DNA of 64,000 nt from Echinarachnius parma (lineage: Eukaryota > Echinodermata > Echinoidea > Clypeasteroida > Echinarachniidae). The position numbers and the translations under genes were made by a program. The DNA is taken from NCBI GenBank assembly GCA_037951105.1, contig JBAMJV010001794.1, positions 43,040-107,039 of the forward strand, read 5' to 3'. The notes under the pieces were generated by a model, which was not told where the DNA came from, made no database searches, and saw only the letters and a list, made by a program, of their open reading frames with translations. Positions 35,501 to 45,650 of the stretch are shown here, piece by piece (within the stretch, counting starts at the first letter, position 1; each line of letters begins with the position of its first letter).

Positions 35501-35610
35501 TACTTTCAGTTCAAGGTTATATTGATTATTCAAATATTTTATTTTAATCCAGCTAGACATTTTCTCACACTTAATTGATCAATCAAGGACACAACATCCC
35601 AATTCACAAG

Positions 35611-38600
35611 ATGGTGAAGCTACATATCAAACGAGGTGACGAGAGTCAGTTCCTGTATGAGACCACGGTGGAGATGCCTGTTGAAGATGCCGTCAAGGAA
35701 CTGGTGCTGATACACAATGGCAGACTTAAAGTTGAACGCATGTGCTCAGGTTTGTCCAATTTTCATTAACATTTCTTTGGGATAATAATAAGCCTCTGAA
35801 TAGGGTACTTACATAGTTACATAGCGCTCTATAAATGCCAAATATTACTTAAAGGTACAGTATAGTACAGTTCTGGTCAAACTGGTAAATTCATGTGCTC
35901 TTATAAAATAAATATTACACTGTTTGGTTTTTCATTACCTCACAAATTAATTATTTCTTGATGCGCCCTCTATGACAATATCCCAAACCAAAACTAAACT
36001 ATCCTTTTAATATTATCTATCCTTTTGAATTTTAAGTCTACAACATATTTTCTGTAAACTCTAAACACCTAGGCACACAGATTGGCTATCAACAGGATAA
36101 TTTTTTATTACAACTTAAGTACCAACATTTTCTCTTTGTCCAATAGATGTGAGCTAGGACTTTATTCAATATAACTCCATGTATGGTCTGTAGGCCCTAA
36201 TACTCATCACATGGTTATATTTAAACCTAGATTATTTTTGTTTATAGGTTCAATGTAACACAGTTAGTATCACCAAATGAAATCATTGGTTAAATTTTAA
36301 GTTAGTTGATGTGTATGCAATTGTACTTGTATACCATTGAGTGCGCCTTACGGCTGCCAGAAAACATTGCTCCCAAGGGAGCAGAAAGTGCTCTTCATCT
36401 GCGAATTGATTGCGAGTGTGTGTCCGATGACCGGGGTAATAATGTAAAGCGCTTAGAGATGTTTCATATTAGGCGCTATATTCATCAAAACACAATATTA
36501 TTATTGGATGTAGCTTCATACCCAAATATAATTATAATAAAACTTTTTCAAACTGTATATTCTGTTTGTTTTTTTTGTTTTTTTGTATAGCAGGAATCAA
36601 AGAGTTAGCTGAGCATGAGACCAGTAACCATTCTCACCCCAAACATGCAAGGCTTGATAGAGGTTAAGATCATTTACTTTAATAAGGTTGATGATTGAAT
36701 GGATTTTTGTTTCCAAATGTTTGTTATGAAACTTTTTCAAACATTTTTAAATTTTTATTGCAGAAATCAAAGAGCTAGCTGAGCATGGGACCAGTCTCCC
36801 CCCAAACATGCAAGGCTTGACGGAAGATCAGATTGTTGACCTGAAGCTGGTCGATGAGTGGAGGGAAAGGTGTCAACCCAGCGGAGGCTCCGTCGAGTGT
36901 AAAGATCCGATAGGCAGAAGGAATGGGCAAGGTACTTTGTTTACTTTTCTTTCTTTTACTTATACAGCTCCATTATGTTTATTGACATTATATTTTGAAC
37001 ATTGAATGTAAGCTAATTATACAAGTAGAAATGTTAAAAGTAATACTGGTGATGTTGAAGTTGGTAGTGGGGTTTTAGTAGATCTACAATTATTTAACAT
37101 TATCAATTAGTGTAACTTAGTCTGTACTCTATCACGTTGTTTACAACTTGCCTCTTGTGAGTGAATGTACAAAAACTGCAGTAATGATTATACAAATAAA
37201 ATCAGTGTTAATACTATTTAACCAATCATGGTAAATCTATCAGTGGTTGCAAATAATTATTCACTTTGTTTTGCATTACTCACAATACAGCATTTGTTTG
37301 CTAATAAATCGAAAAAATTATATTTTAAAGTTTGTAAAAAATGTATTAAACAAATGTTTAACCAATTTAATTAAGAGATACATCACACTTGGAATTTAGT
37401 TGGTTAATCAGTTTTGATGGATTTTTTTTACAGCATCGAATGAGAAAATGAAAGATGTTCTGCAAAGGACCATCAGTGAAGCGAAGAACATCGTATCAAA
37501 TGTAAGTACTGTAATATGCAATTTGTAATTTCTTGTTTTCAAAATTACATGTTTCCCATATTTTCTTCAAGTACGGATGAAAATCATGTTCACCCCTTGC
37601 CTGTTCCGATCAGATATATTTATGTATATTTTAGTTGTTCCTGAACATATTGTGATAGTAATAGTTGATTGTGTCTTGAAAATTATGTGCTTTTTCATAT
37701 ATGTTTTCATTAACTCACAAAAGAAATTATTTCTTGAAGTACTCTCTGAACCATTTAAGTATTCTATCCCTATAGAATAGAATTGAAAAATGTAAGGTTA
37801 ATATCCAATACCAATCTATCTCTGTTGAAGACACATGAACAAGAATCTGTCAATGTTTGTGTCTCTCTGACTCGTAAAAGTACAGTTCTGGTCAAACTGA
37901 AGTTTAGTAACTAAAAATTGTACGTCATCATTAAAAAAACAATAGTTGGAATTGAACCATGCTTGAATACCTTAGTAGGAAATCATTAACAACTTTGAAC
38001 TAAAAAGGCTGTATTCATTCAAATGGCAGCCATTAACACAAGACATCTGAAAGTTTCAACAATTTTGTATTAATTTATCTCTGTTTAAACATGCAGAAAA
38101 AAGTATCCGCCAATGTTTGTGTCAACATACCGATGATCAAAGACTCTTAAAAGTACATTTCTGGCAAACTGATTTTTGGAACTAAAAATTGTGTGTTATC
38201 ATTAACAAACAATATTTTTAATTGAACCATCCGTGAATGGTAGAAAACATTATCTGAAGGTTGTTTTCATTCAAATAGTAGCCAATATTAACACAAGACA
38301 CCTACAAGTTTTAACAATTGTTTAAAATCAATTTATCTCTGTTTAAACATGCAGAAACAAGTATCCGCCAATGTTTGCGTCACACTACCGATGATCAAAG
38401 ATGCCCTGGATCAATTAAGGGGGGCGGTGACCATCGTGTACCCCATGGGGCTCCCCCCTCACGACCCTATCAGGATGGAAATAGAAGACTTTGAAGAGCT
38501 GGATGGAACCCAAGTAAGAATCATACATATTTTGTTAATGTATCTGTTTGTTTGTTGGTATTTTAAATTTGTTTGCAGATAAGTAGTCACAATAAGTAGC

Positions 38601-41600
38601 CAAGTAGCCATATTTTCTTTGCAGTGTCAGGGATTTTGAAAATATTACAGAGTAGTACTAGCCAAAACCTCTCTGTGTTCCTTAAAACTCTTTCACAAAT
38701 GCCTTGGTGAGCTAGTTTAAAATTTTCTCACATATCACTAGCCATTAGATTAGCCCAGAAATGATCTCAGAAATGATCTGTGACATTTTCAAAATCCCTG
38801 ACATTGCGAAAAAAAATGTTGCTACTAGTACTTTAACCTCTATTCTGCTCCCTAGAAGTCAAGTTTAAAAATGAAATCTAGGTTTTGAACAATTTATGGA
38901 TTATTTGCAACGTAATTTGTATGTTCATGTTTCATTTATTTATTCATTCATGTATTTATTTATCTATTCAATTATTGATTCATTTATCCATTTATTTGTG
39001 TATTGATTAATTAATTGGTTTTTGATTTATATATTTCTTTATTCATTTTATGTCTTTTTTTGTTTATTATAAAACAAAATTAGGCATCTGTGTCCATGCT
39101 GGAGGAAGCAAACTTATCACTCTGGTTCTCCAGGCAGATTTGGAAGAAACTGAAATGAAACATAAATCTTTCTTTGTACAACTTATTATTTCTTTTAATG
39201 CAATGAGATCTCATGTCTATGTTTTAGTTGTTTAATTATTCGTTGATTTAATTATTTATTTGCATTTAAACAAAAAGTGTGTAATGTAATGTAATGTAAT
39301 GTGTGTAGTTCTCATGTGTTTATGTAATGTGTGTAGTTCTCATGTGTTTATGTAATGTGCGTAATGTAATGTAATGTGTGTAGTTCTCATGTGTTTATGT
39401 AATGTGCGTAATGTAATGTAATGTGTGTAGTTCTCATGTGTTTATGTAATGTGTGTAGTTCTCATGTGTTTATGTTTGTTTGATTGATTGATTGATTGAT
39501 CTTTTTATTGATTGATTGATTTTTTTTTGTAGGCATCCTTGTCCGTCCTGGAGGAAGTTAACTCGTCACTCTGGTTCTCCGGGAAAGAGATGCAGAGAGG
39601 GAAGAAACTAAAGGACTACGTTGGCAAAAATGAAAAGACCAAAATCATCGCAAAGCTGCAGAAGGTTTGTGTTTACATGAGAAACTTGACATATAAATTG
39701 ACCATGCCACAAATATGACGGTCTACAAAAAGAACTATTGCACATGTTCAGCACTGGTTCAGAAAATGTTCAGGCTGGGGTCTATGGAGAATGGATGATA
39801 CACCAAATCAAATCGTCTAAAATGGAATAAGCTTTCAGCAGTTAACAATTTTATTTAATAGAATTCCAAGATAATTTGTAATTGATATTGATTCTAGCTT
39901 GCTAAAAGCATGTACAGTGGAACCTCTTTATAACGAGCTCTATTACAACGAGGTACATGTACCTGATATAGCAAGGTAATTTCAAAGGTCTAGGTTCTAG
40001 GCATTTGATATAACAAGGTAAGCGCCTGCAAGGAAACCGATTAGGTTGTCTTATGCACATGTGCAAATTAGAAATGTCGCCCTCTTTTGACAAATGTAGT
40101 TAGGCTCAATTTGTTATAAATGACATCATCAAAAGTGGCCAAAATGAGTTGCGATTCACTTATTTGTTGTTCCGGCTCTCAACATCGCAAAACTTTGCGG
40201 AAAGTTTAATTCATATAATATATTTTTTTAAAGTACACTATTTAATTTGTCAGTTGTATCGTTGATTAAAACCATTCAGTTTCCTTAATAGAGGTACCGA
40301 CTTTGTCATTCAACATTCATTTTCCTGATGACGATCAGAACATACTGATGGCAGCGTTGCGCGATGACATGTGATCTTTTTAGGACCACCACTCTTCCAA
40401 GAAAGAATTGATATGTTTAACATAAACTTCCTCTTCAAGTTATTCTTCACCATGGAAACCTTAAAGGAGGGGTTCGGACGATTTCCAGCATTTACCAATC
40501 AAAGAAGCAATATTTTTTCAACATATTGCCTTTGTCCTGACGAAAAAAGACCAACTGGATCATTCACAATCACTTTGGGACTAAATAAGGTAACAGTTCT
40601 TGATCGAATCTGCCGCCAGTGGGATCTATCCCAGCATGCAATTTTCGTGACGTCGATGCCTCACTTTGCTGCCAATACAAAGCAAAGTGAGGCTGGCGCG
40701 TCACGCGACCACGTGATAAAAATCAGAAGCGTACAGAAAATAGACGATGAATATCAAAAATTGCAGACACAAAACAATAGAGTATAAATCATCCTGATAG
40801 GATATTTTTTTGATAAAAATATATTACCAATGAGTAATTTTTTTAGATTCTGGTACATTAATTTTGAAATCGTCCGAACCATCCCTTTAAAAGGTTACAT
40901 CTACTAAAGTTCTTGTAAGCAGTTGTAATATTTTTATGCAGAGAAATTTGCGGATATCATATATAATAAGTTTCCAAATTTATATATTATCCACAAAGTT
41001 CTTGTAAGCAATTGGTTTACAATACAGTCAACCTGCAGAGGAAACCAGTGTTGGAGAACCTGTGTATAGAGGTCACCTGTCTACAGTGGTCAATATGCTT
41101 CCATCGGATGGTTACTATACACATGTTTCCACTGTATTGTGATTGTTCTTGTTCTGCAGAGAGGCCAAGGGGCACCGGGGAGAGAGGCAGTCTTCAGTGA
41201 AGATGAGCGGAAGCAGATGATGCTGCACGCATACCGCAAGCAGGAGGAGTGGAAGGTAATTAACTTAATGCATTCTCAAATCTCAATAAACCCCAGCACG
41301 GGTAGTTTTGGGACCTGTCCTGGGCCCTGTATCATAAAAGATTCATGATTAAGGTTTGACTACACTACTGAAATATGAAGCGGTTTTGCGCTTACAAAGA
41401 ATTCCAGCGTGTGTCACAAAATGGTTTGAGTGCCGTGTAGCCATTGTGAGTTGCTTGAATTTTCTTGAGAACCCCCAATTTCAATGACTTTGTCCAAAGG
41501 CCCAAGAAGCGCTCCTTTATTATTCCAGCCTGTTCACGCACATAACGACTTGTTCTTCTAGAGACAGGTCCTGCGTTTCATCAACAATGATCCCAAAAGC

Positions 41601-42053
41601 CAGGACCTTACATGCCATGGTCATCGTTGATGAAGCACAGAACCAACTTCATGGTGCCAGCGACGTTATGCAGGAATGTTATTTTGATGACTACATGACA
41701 CATTTTATCCGTTTAATCCTATCTTTTTATAATTAAAATGATGATTATTATTATTATTGAATTTGATTATTTTTCATAGAAAATGCAAGAGAAGAGCGAA
41801 GATGCCTACTTGAACGCTGGCTGGGCAGACTCGGGGATGTTTTTTTGATGACTATGACACAGTTCATTAGTTTAATCCTGTATTTTTGTAATTAAAAAAT
41901 ATTATTATATTTATTGTAATTGAATTTGATTATTTGTTATAGAAAATGCAAGAGGAGAGCGAAGATGCCTACTTGGACGCTGGCTGGGCAGACTCGGGCC
42001 AACTGAAGAACCAACTGCATGGAATCAACAACGTCAAGTGGGGGCCTCGGTGA
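35611..42053 (+). CDS. CFAP298 (C21orf59/Kurly) cilia- and flagella-associated protein, seven coding exons
   Basis: Exons are 35611-35749, 36764-36931, 37434-37501, 38355-38513, 39533-39664, 41160-41255 and 41943-42053; all have GT/AG borders and join in frame to 290 aa, the length I recall for the human protein. Hallmarks include MVKLHIKRGDESQFLYET, NGRLKVERMCSE, ELAEHGTSLPPNMQGLTEDQ, DPIGRRNGQASNEKM, KDALDQLRGAVTIVYPMGLP, KLKDYVGKNEKTKIIAKLQ and the terminal NNVKWGPR. The family is needed in the cytoplasm for outer dynein arm assembly and for cilium motility and polarity. An X-box-like site and a GC island lie upstream. The frame is intact in every exon. Oddly, exons 1, 2, 4, 5 and 7 each have one or two partial decayed copies just upstream (listed separately). 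Introns carry several MITEs. Confidence 0.96.
35849..36010 (-). mobile_element. TTAA-type MITE, family A, diverged short copy in CFAP298 intron 1
   Basis: TTAA borders are at 35849-35852 and 36007-36010. It reads CAGTTCTGGTCAAACTG near the left and GCGCCCTCTATGAC, then AACCAAAACTAAACTATCC, near the right, matching inverted family A with large deletions. Confidence 0.7.
36340..36510 (+). mobile_element. SINE-like element in CFAP298 intron 1
   Basis: It shares GCTCCCAAGGGAGC-type and GTGCTCTTCAT words, GTGTCCGATGACCGGGGTAA, TGTAAAGCGCTTAGAG and GGCGCTATATTCAT plus an ATT tail with the element at 4560-4790, in the same order. Confidence 0.65.
36594..36665 (+). pseudogene. Decayed copy of CFAP298 exon 2
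   Basis: After GTATAGCAG the sequence reads AATCAAAGAGTTAGCTGAGC and CCCCAAACATGCAAGGCTTG, matching the start of exon 2 170 bp downstream. A 7-bp insertion shifts the frame and a TAA follows. The preceding intron text (AAACTTTTTCAAAC) is duplicated too, so the unit includes intron end plus exon 5' part. Confidence 0.88.
37820..38150 (+). pseudogene. Two decayed copies of the intron-3 end plus exon 4 of CFAP298
   Basis: Copies at about 37838-37880 and 38097-38150 precede the true exon at 38355, with periods of 260 and 258 bp. The nearer copy keeps the CAG acceptor and in-frame KKVSANVCVNIPMIKDS, then TAA. The farther copy retains CAATGTTTGTGTC only. The intron part of the unit (CTGGTCAAACTG, ATTGAACCATGC, TTAACACAAGACATCT, TTTATCTCTGTTTAAAC) is repeated with it and includes family A MITE debris. 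Confidence 0.88.
39084..39156 (+). pseudogene. Decayed copy of CFAP298 exon 5
   Basis: Following an AAAATTAG acceptor the frame reads ASVSMLEEANLSLWFS and ends KKLK-stop. The true exon, 449 bp downstream, reads ASLSVLEEVNSSLWFSGKEM and continues through KKLKDYVG. Small deletions remove several codons and a TGA follows. Confidence 0.88.
39270..39510. repeat. Minisatellite in CFAP298 intron 4
   Basis: Five copies of a 28-bp unit (GTGTGTAGTTCTCATGTG plus TTTATGTAAT) alternate with GTAAT pentamers and are followed by an ATTG tetramer repeat. The array separates the exon 5 relic from exon 5. Confidence 0.9.
39912..40140 (+). mobile_element. Pogo/Tigger-like DNA transposon scrap
   Basis: TACAGTGGAACCTCTTTATA followed by ACGAG and a second TTACAACGAGG is a typical Tc1/mariner pogo-type terminus next to a TA target. 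GATATAACAAGGTAA follows. An inverted counterpart (AAAGAGGTTCTGCTGTATA) lies at 44074-44095, well outside this intron, so the two need not be one element. Confidence 0.5.
40461..40890. mobile_element. TTAA-type MITE, family G, in CFAP298 intron 5 (430 bp)
   Basis: The left end TTAAAGGAGGGGTTCGGACG and the right end (inverse TTAAAGGGATGGTTCGGACG) both continue ATTTC, with TTAA at both edges. A perfect 13-bp stem, GCCTCACTTTGCT with AGCAAAGTGAGGC, sits at 40658-40693 inside an outer GTGACG/CGTCAC pair. A 138-codon frame overlaps but has no protein-like features. Confidence 0.85.
41022..41138. mobile_element. Small TA-flanked pogo-like MITE in CFAP298 intron 5
   Basis: CAATACAGTCAACCTGCAG and GTTTCCACTGTATTG are the two inverted ends. 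Inside, GAGAACCTGTGTATAGAGG, CCTGTCTACA and GTGGTCA match a scrap at 25540-25620. Confidence 0.5.
41780..41848 (+). pseudogene. Copy of CFAP298 exon 7, in frame with its own stop
   Basis: After TTTTCATAG the frame reads KMQEKSEDAYLNAGWADSG, then MFF and TGA. The true exon 163 bp downstream reads KMQEESEDAYLDAGWADSG and continues QLKNQLHG to the end. Flanking intron text (TTTAATCCT, GAATTTGATTATTT) is duplicated as well. An older scrap (AGAACCAACTTCATGG) lies at about 41640. The copy is intact enough to serve as an alternative last exon. Confidence 0.9.
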
Positions 42054-43930
42054 TTGTGTTTTAAATATGACACAGACTGACTTGATTAAAATGGATTTGA
42101 ATTAGGACTATATATCATCTTGAGTACAGTACTCTGCTATTGGATCCAGGAATATGCGTATAATGAACGTCAGTGACTAATTTTGTCCATTGTGCTCTGA
42201 ATTATGAATGCAACGATCCTGGATTAAATTACCCCTGGGACCTGGTATGGAAAATGGACTTGGACTTGGTTCTCTCTCATGTCTTTGAAAGGCCAGGGGG
42301 GTGTTTCACAAAGATTCTAAGTTGAACTTAACTCTAAGTTGGACTTAAAAAGTATGGAAAGCCATTAGTGTCTTTGAAAAATTGTTGAAAAGGTTATTTT
42401 AAAAGGCATAAAATGTTGATTCAAATCATTAATAAATTTTATTATCAAGAAAATGTCATGTTCTTGATGCATCATTTATGAAAATTCTAAAAAAAAAAAA
42501 TTTTTGCTTCTGAACATATTGTATTCTAAGGCTGCAAATGGCTTTTGATAATAGTTAAGTCCAACTTAGGATCTTTGTGAAACACCCCCCTGGAATGTCA
42601 TTGAAAGGAGCTTCAATTTAACATCCTTGCCATTGAGAACCCGGTGGGCTATGAACAAGTCTATGGGGATTTGAGATTCTTGAAGGGAAGGGATTAACAA
42701 CCCATCAAACGTCCTAGCCTTGTTCAAGAATCATTATTATCATCTTGCTGGTGTCTGCGTCTGTATAAATGACAAATGTCTTTCATGTTAAATTAAAATT
42801 TTGTTGAGGGGTTTTCTGAGAGATGAATTCATTTTTATCCAATGTGTTATCTTCAAAGTGAATGAATTAACGCCGTGTTAACCCTGTGAAATCTATTGAT
42901 TTTGGCATTCTCCTTGGACCCCAACCTGGGTATTTTTGGGGGCCAGTCCTGAACGTTTGATACAGCTATTCTGGCAAAAAATGAAACTCACAAAAATTGT
43001 GACTGGAAAATGATATAAGGTTGATTTATTTGTATCATTGTTTTAGTCATTGAAGAAAATTCATAAATTTCGTTCTTACCTGCTCATCTGGCATTGTGCA
43101 CAGCTATATTTTGTTTTCAAGACAGTAGTTATTATTTTGATTAACCCATAACCGTGTATTGTCATTAAACACCCATATCAAAATCTATCATTACACTTAA
43201 ATCTTTTTAATGTTCTTTGTATTTTGTATTTGCAGAAATTCGCTGTATGTTTACTTGCGTTTTAAATGGACTGATTTGTGTACAGCTTCTGAAATAAAGT
43301 AATGTACATTGTTCATCTCAATGTGCATATTAAGACATTCCTATATCCAACAATATGATGCTCCTTCACTTTTTGTTAATATCCTGTGTTATAAGCAACA
43401 CAATCAATACAATTATGTTCTGTACTTCTGAAAATGGGAAGTGTATTTTTGTCACCCAAAATGTTTCTTTTGAATTAGTAATATTTGTGAAAAGGTGTGT
43501 TTCAATGTGTTTAGTGCCTTTACACCTAGGTTATGTCAAATACATTGTTTAAACAATGTACATTGTTAACACTGTTTATGTAGGCAGTTGGTTAATAACG
43601 TATCTTTCCTGTCTCCTAATTCCCATTCAATGTATATTAAAAGCGAATCTAGTGTTCATTATCAATTAGTGATAATTGAATACCTCATACAAAAGTGATT
43701 CAGACAAATGTTTATAGTGGTTAAGCAATTTATGAAGAGTGTTCTTGTTTATGTATGGTGTTGTGAACTGTTTCATTATTAAAATGCCATTCCCTGTGAA
43801 AAAGTACATGTACAGTACCTGAAAAATATGTAAATAATCATTATAGTGATGCTGTGTTAAATTCATGGATACAAGTGTATTACATGTATATTGTGAATTA
43901 TTGTATTTATGATTGTTTTTAAATAAAAGT
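42054..43930 (+). other. CFAP298 3'UTR and downstream sequence
   Basis: AATAAA signals occur at 43293-43298 and 43922-43927. The first would give a 3'UTR of about 1.26 kb that contains a MITE family C copy. No further gene is seen. Confidence 0.5.
42300..42590. mobile_element. MITE family C, copy 2, inside the CFAP298 3'UTR
   Basis: The ends GTGTTTCACAAAGATTCTAA and GATCTTTGTGAAACAC are inverted, and the core GGCATAAAATGTTGATTCAA matches copy 1 at 24531-24830. If transcribed as 3'UTR it would form a hairpin at its ends. Confidence 0.85.
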
Positions 43931-44282
43931 GTTCATCTTGTACCTTCACTGAAAAAAGCATCCCATTTGTATGGTCTGTGCATTTAATTCTTAATTAATT
44001 ACTTATTTTTATTTATACAGCTAGTTAAATGGAGAGAATTAATATTGCATACCATGGTCCCAGTGACCTCATTATAAAGAGGTTCTGCTGTATATCCAAA
44101 AAGCTCATGCAAAATACAGCTGAAAACTGCTTATCTTCTAAAGTAACGCCTGTATAATACAATGAGAGTCAATATGGGGCCTACATTTCGATCCTAGCAG
44201 AATCTTCTTCACAGGCTAAATGACGATGGTACATAGAGAACAAGATATATCCAAACACAGTATGATGCTGCTCATCTTCCCC

Positions 44283-44620
44283 CATTGTTCTGAGAAGTAG
44301 TCGTAGAAAATTTTCGCAGCCGAGACCGCAAAATTTCGACATTTTCGAGACCGAGATCAGGTCCGGTCCACAATTTTCGAGAGACCGAGACCAAGACCCA
44401 GTGGTTGAGAATCCTGTAAGCGGGGGGGGGGGGGGGGGGGGTAGTCGTAGAAAAATTTCGACATTTTCGAGGCCGAGACCATCGAAAACTTGGTCTCGAG
44501 ACCAGTTAAAATTTGAAAAGGGGGGGGGGGGTTCAAACCCAAAACAGTAATTTTTTTTGTCAAGGGGGGGGGGGTTGAACCCCCCAAACCCCCCCCCCCC
44601 CCCCCCCTGGGTATGCCTAT
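44283..44620 (+). mobile_element. G-run element with GAGACC repeats, copy 2
   Basis: It has TTTTCGAGACCGAGATC and CCGAGACCAAGACC words, a G run near 44421, GGTCTCGAGACCAGTTAAAA, a further G run, GGTTCAAACCC, then GTTGAACCCCCC, a long C run and CTGGGTATGCCTATG. The second half matches 6410-6548 block for block. Confidence 0.7.
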
Positions 44621-44852
44621 GATACCAATCAGTCAATCAAATACATACATCAATTTTAGAATGCTGAAGAACTTTGTTTTGTTTCAGTATGTGACAATGA
44701 TGCCACTACCAATTGCATTTCACTTGAGCCCATGGGTAGAAGAACACATTCAATTATTACAGCAAATCATACTGATATTTTTGTATTCCAGAACGGTCCA
44801 GAACACTGACTCACTCTCCGGGACTCACTATTCATTGTGTTTGTTATTCTGA

Positions 44853-44998
44853 CTACAGTAGCCCATTTCAATTGTTTCCAATTATTGTAACTAGTGGGTC
44901 AACAACCAATCAGCATGGAGAATTACAGCTGTTGCCATGGTAGTTACAATAATTGGACACTTGCAACGATTGCAAGTGTTTTATAAAATGGGCTACAG
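44853..44998. mobile_element. 146-bp palindromic element
   Basis: CTACAGTAGCCCATTT at the left is answered by AAATGGGCTACAG at the right, and CCAATTATTGTAACTA by TAGTTACAATAATTGG inside. It contains GTTGCCATGGTAGTTAC (an X-box-like half) and the small palindrome TTGCAACGATTGCAA. It is probably a MITE. Confidence 0.65.
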
Positions 44999-45039
44999 AA
45001 CATACTAATAGCGATCTGATTCTTGGGATCACAACTCTA

Positions 45040-45056
45040 CCCCCCCCCCCCAACAA
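45040..45056. repeat. Short poly-C run
   Basis: A run of about 11 C followed by CAACAAAAAAG in intergenic DNA. Confidence 0.6.
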
Positions 45057-45477
45057 AAAAGAAGAATATTTGACCTAGTGTACCATAAAATTCCTTCTCA
45101 AGTAATCCATCACCATGGAAACCTTCAATGACTACATGCGTTTGTCATGTTTATTTTGGGTCGGAAAATGACTGCTGTATGTGTGTGCATCTTGTATATT
45201 TGTGGGTGTATATGGTTGAATGTGTGTATACGGGGAAGATCATCCTCCGAAGATGCATACTGTGTTGTAAATTATGTAATTTGTGTCTTCTCTGAACGGG
45301 GAACAAGGGACTTTTGTGTACTTGTGGGTACTGGAAGGGAGGCTTTTGCCCTTCATTCTATACCGGGCCCAGACGTCATGCATTGCCGCCTTTTGGCAAC
45401 CCGCTTCCTGTGTTTGTATTTGAAGAGCTTATTTTAAAATGGCACTAAATCCACTTTTTCATCTTGCAGGTCTCTTT

Positions 45478-45650
45478 GCCCAACTTTGTACAAATGCCTA
45501 TGGGAATATAAAAATGGAACGTTCCATATTCTGATTTTCATCACGTAATTTGTTCAAATTTGTTTTGATTTCTGGATAGCTACGTGTACTGATATCATAA
45601 CCTGAATTTTATGGAAAGTGGATTAAGCCCCTTTTGGAACTAAACTCTCA
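45478..45650 (+). repeat. Dispersed repeat F, copy 2
   Basis: It shares CAACTTTGTAC, GGGAATA, AACGTTCCATATT, GGATAGCTACG, AATTTTATGGAAAG and CCCTTTTGGAAC in order with 5278-5470. Confidence 0.6.

Noticed and set aside
39270..39510. CRISPR-like array
   Set aside because: Units are contiguous with no unique spacers, in a eukaryotic intron; it is a minisatellite.
40371..40787. 138-aa protein in CFAP298 intron 5
   Set aside because: It spans the left end and hairpin of a TTAA-type MITE, with no protein-like motifs or splice context.
44181..44636. 151-aa minus-strand protein
   Set aside because: It is the translation of the GAGACC/G-run element, with Pro and Gly runs from homopolymers.
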